Source: SAR86 cluster bacterium
Lineage (GTDB): Bacteria; Pseudomonadota; Gammaproteobacteria; Pseudomonadales; Pseudohongiellaceae
Assembly (NCBI GenBank): GCA_002402175.1
Contig: NVVJ01000018.1
Span: forward strand, 18,310-53,539
Reading direction: 5' to 3'
DNA length: 35,230 nucleotides
Shown here: one piece after another, positions 8,408 through 17,400 of the stretch
How positions within the stretch are numbered: position 1 is the first letter of the stretch
Layout: each line of letters opens with the position of its first letter
Made by a program: the position numbers and the translations under genes
Notes under the pieces: model-generated
What the model saw: the letters and a program-made list of their open reading frames with translations, nothing else
Database searches by the model: none
Told to the model about the DNA's origin: nothing

Positions 8408-11132
8408 CTATGGATTCTAATAAAATTCTTTGCGCTCGCTGATAGCTAGGAGCCGTTTCCAATGCACTTAAAATATTCTGTTTCGCTTGAAGTGCTTGTC
8501 CGTTGTTTAAATAGGCTTCTGCAAGATTGGTTTGCGCTTCCACAGGATCACTTATTTCTAGCTTCAACAGTACTTCATATTCTGTGACCGCCAGGCTGCT
8601 GTCTCCAATGCCATCAGCCAACCCTGCCTTTAATTCATGTACCCCACTTCTATAGGGGTCAACCTGCATAGCTCTATCTATGTAGTATTCCGCCTGGTCA
8701 AAGTCGTCACGCTCCAGCGCCGCTTCTGCGAGAACCATCGCTGAGGCATAATCATGTTGTAAATTTTGTAACAGGATTTCCAGTTGCTGCAACTGCGCGT
8801 CTCGGTTTCCTTCTTTTTCATAAATTTGCGACAGCACAAGCGGAGGGCTTGGATAGCCGGTATAGGAAGGCAGCATATTATAGGCTTGATGCAAATACTC
8901 TTTAGCTTCCAGGTAGTTTTCTTCTTTAAAAAGCACAATGCCAAGTTGCAGATAGGCCTGAAAATCTCGGGCATTATCATCGATGCGTGATCGCATGTGC
9001 TGTTTCAAAGATACATTGTTGTATAGCTCGGCCAGAATCGCACTAGAGTTTTCACGTATACCGTGACCGTGACCTTCTCCTTCATCGGGTAAATCTTCGG
9101 TGTGCACATAGACATTTATTTCAGCGACTCGGCGATCAATCCAGGAATCGAAGCCCGCGTCGAACTGAGCAAGAGACATATTGAAAACTTCTGCGAACCG
9201 CTCCGTGTCTTCCTTGATTAAGCCATATTGACCTACCAACTCTACCAATTTTTCAAAACCAAATTCCCCGGCGATGTAGTCAACTACTAGATAGGATTGA
9301 AAATAAGCGAAGCCAAGATCGGCATTGTTTCTGGCGCCAGAAAAACCAGAATTAAGATCAGCAATGCCAAGCAACTTATCCTGCTCTGCGGCTCGAACCA
9401 AATCCAGCCCCTGGTTCCGTCCCCAGTATGGGCGTCCTTCTCCTTCTTCCCACACCGAAATACCTTCAGAGAGCCAGCGCGGCATCCGATTGCCGGTCAT
9501 TTGCAGAGTAATGACATGCATAAATTCATGCCAGACAATTTCCTGCCAGTTAGCAGACAAAGTATCAGGAGAGATGAGTGTGATGACTTTTCCAAAGCAG
9601 ATGCCTACCAGTGGACCAATGTCTGGTAGTCCAACAGAGCGCACCGCAAAATCTTCTGAATTTTCGAACACTTCAATCAGTATTGGGCCCTCTGGTTCGA
9701 AATTGTATTTGGCAGTTAATGTAGTCCAGCCTTCTTCTAGCAAAGGCTCAAGGTATGGCCATAGAACGTCTGCATCGTGCTCGCTCATATGCACTTTAAA
9801 GTGTTCGCTTTCAAGCGTTGCATAGGTATCAAGCGTATCAAACACTTTTAACATGTTTGATGTCATGACATTAAACGGGTCATTTTCGTAGCCAATTTCC
9901 AGATTGCTTTTGCCTTCTTCTTCCTCACCGAGTCGGATCAAATTACTGCCCAGCAATGTGTAGCCTTGCCAGTATTGCGGATCGGCATCTATAGCGGCGC
10001 GGGCAAACTCCACCGCTTCGACAAACAGATAGTTATTACCAAGGTATTCCGCAATATCACCTAAAAATTCTGGGTTTCCAGGACTAAACGATTCTACTTG
10101 AGCCAGGTAATCCGCATAGTCAGTGGTTCTCTCTTCCAGTGCGGCATGCGACGCAAGCACACTTAAGGTTTTAAGTGATTCTTTATTCAAGGCGAGCACT
10201 TGAGAAAAATACTCTTGTGCTTCGTCCTCTCGGCCATTAACCATAAGCAACTGACCATAGGTCTCCAAAGCCGGAATCGAATTAGGATTAATAGCCAAAG
10301 CACGCTGCAATGATCTCTCATCACCTACTACCTGTGCGATGCCCACCAATGCAGGTGTGTAACGACTGTTAATATCAAGCGCCTCCTGATAAGAACGCTC
10401 GGCATCGGAGACATTGAATTTTTCCAGAAATAAATCAGCCCAAAGAACATGAGCCTCCAGATTGTTAGGGTTCGATCTTGTTGCCTCATTAAATAAGCTA
10501 TTGGCGTCATGAAAATTACCCAACAGCCAACTAGCCAGGGCCACCATTGCCACATCTTCAGAGCTGAACACCAGCCCGTTATTGTATCGCTGTACTGATT
10601 GATCCAGTATTGGAGTGGCTGCCGCTTTGTCACCAACAAATTTAAGCAGACTGCCGTATTGCACAAGCGTGCGAACTGGCGGGTCACTTAAGTCGCTAAC
10701 AACCGCCCGTAAAATTGCCAATGCTTCCTGAGATTCTCCTACGACTCTTTTGACCTCAGCTAATTGTGTACTTAGCAGGGGGAAACGAGAGTAGTCATTG
10801 CCTTCTATAGCACTCTCAACCACAGCCATTGCTTGCTGATAATTTCCCATCATGGCAAACGCTTTGCTGGCACCCACCAGGCCTTCGTTTCTATCGAGCC
10901 CATCTGCCATTTGAAAAACATCGCTAGCGGCCGCGTAGGAACCGCCCATCATCAGCTGTTCTCCGCGAAACAATGGAGCATCGCCAGTACTGGTTTGGGC
11001 ACCCTGAGCGAAGGAGGTGCTCGTAATCGGCACCAAGGCGACCCAGACCATGCCTGATAAAATCAGCACACGTGTCAGGAAAAATGATTTTGCCAATAAT
11101 CTATTGTATTTCTGGTTCATCGACTTGCTCAT
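8391..11132 (-). CDS. secreted TPR protein with HExxH gluzincin peptidase domain
   Basis: Protein of 913 residues. A hydrophobic leader (RVLILSGMVWVALVPITSTSFAQ) ends near residue 43. About ten tetratricopeptide-type repeats fill residues 55-430. The peptidase domain follows: WHEFMH puts zinc ligands at H535 and H539 with the catalytic E536, and LSEG (E556) is the expected third ligand of the peptidase-MA gluzincins. More TPR units occupy the C-terminal third (LQLGIVLFKEENYLEAKEYL and later). All key residues are present, so an active periplasmic metallopeptidase is predicted. The gene overlaps the caspase-like gene upstream by 32 bases and the DUF4159 gene downstream by 17. A second ATG (11120) four codons in is an equally good start. 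The substrate is unknown. Confidence 0.9.
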   Translation of the reverse strand: MSKSMNQKYNRLLAKSFFLTRVLILSGMVWVALVPITSTSFAQGAQTSTGDAPLFRGEQLMMGGSYAAASDVFQMADGLDRNEGLVGASKAFAMMGNYQQAMAVVESAIEGNDYSRFPLLSTQLAEVKRVVGESQEALAILRAVVSDLSDPPVRTLVQYGSLLKFVGDKAAATPILDQSVQRYNNGLVFSSEDVAMVALASWLLGNFHDANSLFNEATRSNPNNLEAHVLWADLFLEKFNVSDAERSYQEALDINSRYTPALVGIAQVVGDERSLQRALAINPNSIPALETYGQLLMVNGREDEAQEYFSQVLALNKESLKTLSVLASHAALEERTTDYADYLAQVESFSPGNPEFLGDIAEYLGNNYLFVEAVEFARAAIDADPQYWQGYTLLGSNLIRLGEEEEGKSNLEIGYENDPFNVMTSNMLKVFDTLDTYATLESEHFKVHMSEHDADVLWPYLEPLLEEGWTTLTAKYNFEPEGPILIEVFENSEDFAVRSVGLPDIGPLVGICFGKVITLISPDTLSANWQEIVWHEFMHVITLQMTGNRMPRWLSEGISVWEEGEGRPYWGRNQGLDLVRAAEQDKLLGIADLNSGFSGARNNADLGFAYFQSYLVVDYIAGEFGFEKLVELVGQYGLIKEDTERFAEVFNMSLAQFDAGFDSWIDRRVAEINVYVHTEDLPDEGEGHGHGIRENSSAILAELYNNVSLKQHMRSRIDDNARDFQAYLQLGIVLFKEENYLEAKEYLHQAYNMLPSYTGYPSPPLVLSQIYEKEGNRDAQLQQLEILLQNLQHDYASAMVLAEAALERDDFDQAEYYIDRAMQVDPYRSGVHELKAGLADGIGDSSLAVTEYEVLLKLEISDPVEAQTNLAEAYLNNGQALQAKQNILSALETAPSYQRAQRILLESIDGETN

Positions 11133-12171
11133 GAAATTGTCCCGTAGTTCTAGCCAGCTCCACTAACAACTCTTCCATCTGCTGCCAGTAATCTATTTCT
11201 AAAAAATCTGCCTTTCGCCCACGAAGAATAAACACCAGGCGTTCTAATTCCTGCATCCTGCCTTTTAAAAGCAGTGCTGAATCTGACAACCCTGCGCTAC
11301 TGTCGACAAGCGTATCGATGTAAGCAATCTCTGCTAACCTGCCATCAATATCTGCAACTGTTGGGTCAAGACTAAATAATGCGTCACCATTGTCATCAAG
11401 CCCGGCATGTTCGGAAGCGAGGCGACCCTGTCCTTCGTAATATTCTTCAACATTATTCTTCGCGTAAATAAATGCTTCTAACATTGATACACGATTATTC
11501 TTATCTCTATCGCCATTGCGACTGTCCAATGCCTCTATGAAATAACGGGAAAAAATTGGATCGTATTTTTCAGTTGAAGAACGAGTCGAAGATATAATTA
11601 CCCGACCTTCCCCAGACAAGGAAGAAGAAAACCCAAAACTGGCAGATGTAGTATTGACGATAACAAGGTCTTGCTGATCAAAATCATCCAGTATTTCTGA
11701 AAACTGTGTACCGGTAATATCAGGCCCAACAATATTGAATTTTGCTTCTTCTTCCGCGCCTGATCCGTGACCTATCAGAATAATTGTAATTTGATCACCG
11801 ACATTAACAACAGAACTTAAACTTGAAAATTGTTGGTGTATGCCTTCTATGTCGCAGGCTGCATCGATGCGCTGGGAACCCAGACCTTGATCTTTGCCGT
11901 TATCGTATAGAAGGTAGATTGATTCTGAGCTGTATCCGTAATCCCTGGCCAATATATCGTGCAATGAAAACGCCCATTGCCTAAATGTCGACTTATTAGC
12001 TTCTCCTACCGTAGGGCCAACCATTATCACTGCGTATTTGCTAGAGTCAGGTTTGTCCAGAAAGTAATCATTGCCTTCATCAAGGCTCACATCCTGAGCA
12101 GCAATAGCCGTACTCACTAGCAGAATGATGCTACTGAAAATAAGGCGGAATGTGTTTGGTTTAATTAACAT
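11101..12171 (-). CDS. secreted caspase-fold (peptidase C13-like) protein lacking the catalytic Cys
   Basis: Protein of 356 residues with a signal peptide (residues 1-25, ending TAIAAQ). The core has the order of a clan CD peptidase: strand KYAVIMVGP, helix, strand SIYLLYD, a DQITIILIGHGSG strand carrying H135, then DLVIVNTTSASFG at 168-180. In legumains and caspases a Cys follows this second strand. Here residues 173-178 are N-T-T-S-A-S, and the only Cys in the mature protein (C106) is in a loop elsewhere. The protein is either a pseudo-enzyme or uses a different nucleophile. I recall the same NT(A/T)SAS motif in related proteins next to MoxR genes in other phyla, which would make the loss a family trait, but I could not check this. 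The C-terminal 80 residues are helical. It overlaps the TPR-peptidase gene by 32 bases and starts 15 bases after the vWA gene stops. Confidence 0.8.
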   Translation of the reverse strand: MLIKPNTFRLIFSSIILLVSTAIAAQDVSLDEGNDYFLDKPDSSKYAVIMVGPTVGEANKSTFRQWAFSLHDILARDYGYSSESIYLLYDNGKDQGLGSQRIDAACDIEGIHQQFSSLSSVVNVGDQITIILIGHGSGAEEEAKFNIVGPDITGTQFSEILDDFDQQDLVIVNTTSASFGFSSSLSGEGRVIISSTRSSTEKYDPIFSRYFIEALDSRNGDRDKNNRVSMLEAFIYAKNNVEEYYEGQGRLASEHAGLDDNGDALFSLDPTVADIDGRLAEIAYIDTLVDSSAGLSDSALLLKGRMQELERLVFILRGRKADFLEIDYWQQMEELLVELARTTGQFHEQVDEPEIQ

Positions 12172-12186
12172 ATAAATATTTAAAAC

Positions 12187-14490
12187 TCAGGATAATCCTT
12201 TTATTCTTCGGGTGATCCAGTCGATGCACAGTAACAAAATCAACAAAGCTAACAACCAGGGGCGATCCCAAAGATCAATTTGCACTTCTCTTGAATAAGC
12301 GTTCGGAGTAAATTCAATAGCATCGCTAAGGGCACTGGCAGATTCAAGATCAAAATAACTTCCACCACTAGCCTCGGAAATTCGGCCTAACAAACCTTTA
12401 TCCAGGCCTGCATTAGTATATTCCCGCAACGATGGTGTAACCACAAAGGCGGCACGCTTTTCGGAGGCGGAACTACTTGCCTCCCCAGCACTGCTTGCCA
12501 CGTCCACCAACAGGTTGTATACGCCTTCGTCGACAACTTCAAAACTAGATCGATATACTCCGTCTTCCTCTATATCCCATTCCATAGGCGTATCAGTAAA
12601 TTGCGCCAAAGGATCTTCTGTCTGCATCCACAATGTGGCGTCATTATCTGCTTCGTATTCATCATTCAATACAGTAGCTTTAACATTGACCACATCACCA
12701 ACGTTATAAAACTCACGATCGAATTCAATGCTAATGCGTTCAGGTGCTGACACTGTTAACCATCTTAATAATTGGCGCCATAAAATTTCATGGGATTCAT
12801 CAACTGAAGGCAGCATCATTTGCCAGCGCCAGGAGCTGGCAGTAGTGATCGCCATACTACGACCCGATCCATAACGTTGTGACACCAATATTGGTAAGGC
12901 CTGGTTCTGATATTGCAGAAGTGGATGTTCAATTAACACCGTGGCACCAGGCTTAACACGCCCCGTAACAAAAACTCCCTGCAGTTCCGGCAATTGACGC
13001 CACAGTGCAAGGTTCTCAGAGTCATCTGCCGACAGGCGAAGTAAAGGCGAGAACTCACCGCTGTTGGTTAATCTTGGATAATATAATTCACCCGTTGGAT
13101 GATCACCACGGCGAATACCTCCTCGCAGATGAGCCGGAAGGAAACCTTCCTCTACCAGAGTTATCGGAAGAATATCGGCAACTGGCGTGCCAATAAATTC
13201 CTCATCAACCATGCCGCTCATTAAAAGCCCGCCACCACGTTCGGCAACAAAGTCTTCGATCATTTGCAGTTGATCGGCGTCGAAAAAACCGGACTCAATG
13301 TCGCCTAGCACTATAGCTTCGTATTGGTACAAAGCTTCGCGATCCTCAGGAAAACCACCGCTTAACTCTGTTGCTGATTCTATTCCCTGCCGGTAGAACT
13401 TTTCTGGCCCAGTTTGCAGATAAGTCGCCATTCTTAACGAGCTATCTCCTTCTACGGCTCGTCTAATAAATTTGTACTCGTTACGAGGATGGCCTTCAAT
13501 GTACAACACATCGAGAGCTTCCTTTTCAGTATTATCCACCAGAAAGCTATAGCTGTTGTTCTCGTGGATGATCTCTCCTTGTTGTAACTCTACATTTAAA
13601 TCATAAACTATCAGCTCTGGACGCTGCGGCGTAATTTCCAAGTCATACCGCCGCGCCACACCTTCCGGGCCAAGCGTTACGATATCGGATACGACTTCGT
13701 TGTCGCCATCCATAACAGAAATCTCTATTTCCTGCCCTTCATAGCCCTTATGATTTATCGCAACTTGAATACTAAAAACCGAGCCCGCCAATACTGTCTT
13801 TGCAGCACTCACGTCGACAATGCCTACATCCTGAGGTATATCTTCCTGTCCTACCCCAATAGTAAACACCGGCACTTGCCGCGCTCCAAACTCCTGCGCT
13901 TTTACTAGCGGATCAGTGTCGCTATTATCTGCACCATCGCTAATTAGAACCAGCCCTCCCAGAGGAAGGCCGCTAAGTTGGTCGTCGACATATTCCAAAG
14001 CTTGCAATAGCGACGACGAAGTCCCTTCTTCGTTTAACTCTTCGCTACCCGCTATACGTTGAGCCTCTTTATCGAATCGGAAAATTCTCACTTGAAAAGA
14101 TTCAGACAATTCTTCCAACAGGCCGTTTTCAAATAGAGCTCTCTGCACAGCACTTTGCCTGGATTCACCATTTTCTAAATCCTCAATCGACATGCTTTGA
14201 GAGTCGTCTATCAAAACTCCCAGATAAGTTTCTTGTGGTGAAATTTGCAGAGTAGTGATGACTGGTCGTAGCAGGCAAAATAAAATTAGAATAAGCACGC
14301 TTGAACGCACACCAATAAAAAATGTTTTCCAGGGAGTGCTTAGTGGGCGTGTAGTTTTATAATAGGTAAACCACACGCAGGCAGTTATCAGAATAACCAG
14401 CAACACAAAAATATACGGACTAATGCCGTAGGCAAAACTGAATGTGCCGTCTTCGAGTGCGGTAATAAAATTTGGTTGAGTGTATTGCAT
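12187..14490 (-). CDS. membrane vWA protein with amidotransferase-like domain
   Basis: Protein of 767 residues. Two N-terminal membrane helices (YIFVLLVILITACVWFTYY and SSVLILILFCLLRPVI) lead straight into a vWA domain with an intact metal site (D95-x-S97-x-S99 in LIDDSQSMS, later GTSSSLLQAL and LISDGADNSD). A beta-rich region follows. Next is an amidotransferase-like Rossmann domain at about 325-440 (VLYIEGHPRNEYKFIRRA, YEAIVLGDIESGFF, FVAERGGGLLMSG). After that come RYGSGRSMAITTASSWRW and Ig-like strands. A C-terminal helix (PWLLALLILLLCIDW) with a basic tail ends the protein. It is laid out like the BatA-like protein at the operon's far end but is a separate paralogue. The start is two bases after the stop of the DUF4175-like gene. 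Most of the chain is expected in the periplasm; substrate and partners are unknown. Confidence 0.88.
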   Translation of the reverse strand: MQYTQPNFITALEDGTFSFAYGISPYIFVLLVILITACVWFTYYKTTRPLSTPWKTFFIGVRSSVLILILFCLLRPVITTLQISPQETYLGVLIDDSQSMSIEDLENGESRQSAVQRALFENGLLEELSESFQVRIFRFDKEAQRIAGSEELNEEGTSSSLLQALEYVDDQLSGLPLGGLVLISDGADNSDTDPLVKAQEFGARQVPVFTIGVGQEDIPQDVGIVDVSAAKTVLAGSVFSIQVAINHKGYEGQEIEISVMDGDNEVVSDIVTLGPEGVARRYDLEITPQRPELIVYDLNVELQQGEIIHENNSYSFLVDNTEKEALDVLYIEGHPRNEYKFIRRAVEGDSSLRMATYLQTGPEKFYRQGIESATELSGGFPEDREALYQYEAIVLGDIESGFFDADQLQMIEDFVAERGGGLLMSGMVDEEFIGTPVADILPITLVEEGFLPAHLRGGIRRGDHPTGELYYPRLTNSGEFSPLLRLSADDSENLALWRQLPELQGVFVTGRVKPGATVLIEHPLLQYQNQALPILVSQRYGSGRSMAITTASSWRWQMMLPSVDESHEILWRQLLRWLTVSAPERISIEFDREFYNVGDVVNVKATVLNDEYEADNDATLWMQTEDPLAQFTDTPMEWDIEEDGVYRSSFEVVDEGVYNLLVDVASSAGEASSSASEKRAAFVVTPSLREYTNAGLDKGLLGRISEASGGSYFDLESASALSDAIEFTPNAYSREVQIDLWDRPWLLALLILLLCIDWITRRIKGLS

Positions 14491-14492
14491 TG

Positions 14493-17400
14493 CTACTGAG
14501 CTGTATTAGCTGATCCCTGATTTTCGGACAATACCCGATAATACTCTTCAACCAGGTCTCGATACTCGTCGGGGATATCTTCATCAGCGGTGGCGTAAAG
14601 CTTGTTGTTGATGTTATCCAGCTCCGCTTGTGCGCGCAGTGCTCCTTCGAGTTCGGTTATAGGCTGTAGTAATTGTCTAAACAATTCTGGCTGGTTGAGG
14701 AAATCTTCAATATCTTGCCTGGAAAGTTGCTGCCTTATAGACCTGGCATTAGCAATAGGCGAATTATTTCCTGAGGTGTCACCAACTTGCCCACCTCTGC
14801 CTGGCTGTTGATTATTCCCGCCACGAGAGCCACTGAGTTGCTGGCGACCACCGCCACCTTGCCCCGACTGTCCTTGCTGTCCTGCCTGACCCTGCTGACC
14901 TTGTTGTCCTGCCTCGCCTTGCGGAAGCGGTTGTCCTGAGGCACCGGGGCTACCACCGGCCTGTGCCTGTTGCTGAACTTGTTGGGACAGTTCCTGAGCG
15001 AGCTGCTGTGTTCGCTCCAATTGATCACGCATCTCTCTTATGGATGGAGCACCATCACCAGCCTGCTGACCAGCCTCATTAAATGCCAGAGCTTGTTGTT
15101 CCAGTTCTTCGATCTGTTCTCGTAATTGTGCCGCATTACGTGCCGCCTGCTGAATTTGATCGGACGCTGAACCGCCACGAGATGGATTAAGTGCAGCAAG
15201 ACTTTGAGCAAACTCTTCAATTGAATCTTCAAGCTCCTGCTCAATATCCACCGACAAATTAACCATGCCATTTCTTAACACACGACTACTGGTTTGCATC
15301 TCTTCTCGGATTGGTCGTAACTCTCTCGTAGCCGCCTGAGCCTGAGACATAAGTCGCTGATCTTCGTTGTCACCCCGAGCAATAATTGCCCGCAGCATGT
15401 CTTCGATTTCTTCGAGGTTTTTCTGTTGCTGCTGCTGGGCTTCGATAAGGCCCTGCATGTCTGCATTGTCTCGCACTGATTGGCGAGTCTGCCCCAGACC
15501 TTGTTCTCGAGTGGTATCGCGCATAGCTTCTTGTAATTGTCGTTGCTGCTGCAGAAGCTGCTGACCCCGTTGCCCTAAGTTTTGAGCTAGCTGATTGACA
15601 GAACGCTCTGACTGCTGGTTTAACTGACGCTGCTGCTCCCGTAGGTTTTCCAGTGCTTTCTGTGATCTTGCCGCGGCAATTGATGCGGTTTCACTTTGCG
15701 ATGCTTCCTGCATTTGTTGAGCGGCTCTTTGTAGCGGGCTCTGTTGCTGTTGCTGCCCACCGCTGGAGCTGCTACTTGACGACGAGCTACTGCTTGACTG
15801 GGACTGTGATTGAGATGCCTGTTGGTTTTGTGATTGAGACTGTGAGCTTTGCTGACCACGAGACATTTGCTGGGCTAATTGCTCCACTTCGCGACTAAGT
15901 TGTTCCTGTTGCCGCATTAAGCGTTCCAGCTCTCGACGTTTTTGCTCTTCGCTCATTTGGTCTTCGCGTCGCGCCAGATTCCTTTGCGCGCGAGTCAAGC
16001 CTTCCTGTCGGCGAGCAAGTTCTTCAAGCTTGTTGGCTTCTTCCGCTTGCTGAGGGGTCTGTCCATTACTTCTGCTAGCGGGGCTTTCGTAACGATTTTC
16101 CAGTTGGCCCATTTCCATTTCAAACAGTTCACGTAAATCTTCACGCTCCTGTTGAGCCGAACCACCTCCGCCTCCACCGCCTTGCTGCATGCTCACGGTA
16201 GTGCGATTAATACTCGCTTCTGCTTTCAAAACAAATTGCAACGCGAGTTGCTCTGGTCGCAGGGCGCTGTTGATTTGCTCTTTCCCTAGCTCATCTGCGG
16301 CCAGGTTCATTTGATCAATTGCCAGCGATAAATTTTCAACCGCTGAGTCATAGCTGTCATCTGAAAAGCTCAATCTTTCAGCCAGTCGATCTATTGATCT
16401 TCTGGTTCTTTCAGTGGCTTCCAGCTGAGATTCTGAAATTATTTCAGCGTCAGAGGCAAATTCAGCAGCTGACACCTTGCTCTGCCTATTTTTAAGTTTC
16501 CAGGTTGCCGCAATAATATCTTTTTGAATCTGCACCAATGCGCTGCTGTCAGCGCCATCTCCCTGCCCGCCTCCGGCTCCCTGCCCTCCACCTCCGGCAG
16601 ACCTTCTAAACTCCTGATCAGTAGGGATTACCTGTAAAAAATAAATATCAGAAATAACTTCCACGGGGCCTTGCAGTCCATTGTTATCCGCCAGGGTAAG
16701 GAAATAACTAACGAAATCCCCTGGTTCAACATTCAAATCTTCCAAATAAATTAGTTCGTTGCCTGATACTTCGAGCACGTTTCGTTCTGGCAGAAAGTCT
16801 ACCTGAACTTCATTCGCACCAACCACACTATAGCTCAGAGTAAACTTACTTAAGCCGTAGTCATCACTGGCATCTATTTCCAGCACCACTTCTTCCAGAG
16901 GCATAACTTCCTGATCTCGGCCAGGCCTCTTAAGCGCTAATTCTGGTGGAGTGTCTTCGATAGCGCGAATGAAATAATCAAGCGGGTTTTTGCTTTCCAG
17001 ATTGCCTAAGTCTGTCGCTAAAATTCGATAAGTACCATTTTGGGTAACTGTGAAATGACCGCGGCCTATATTGCCTTCAATTTCCAGTTGTATATCGTCG
17101 TAAGGAGCATGAGGGTTGATCTCGTCACTGTCTGAGTCAAAGCTCTCTTCAAATTCAATGCTGGCGCTGGCGATGCCCTTGTTAAAAGTGATTTGAAAAT
17201 CAACTTCTGTGCCTTCAGGTACTACCATATCGCCGCTGTCTTCTTCGGTGATGTCTTCAATGCGGGTGTACTGCGGATAATCGAGAACTAGGTCAATTTG
17301 CTCGACCTGAGGCAGATCAAACAGACTAATGCGGTATTGAGGAGAGCTTTGCTCACCTCGTTCATCAAAACTCACATAATAAGTCGTATCTTCCTGCAGC

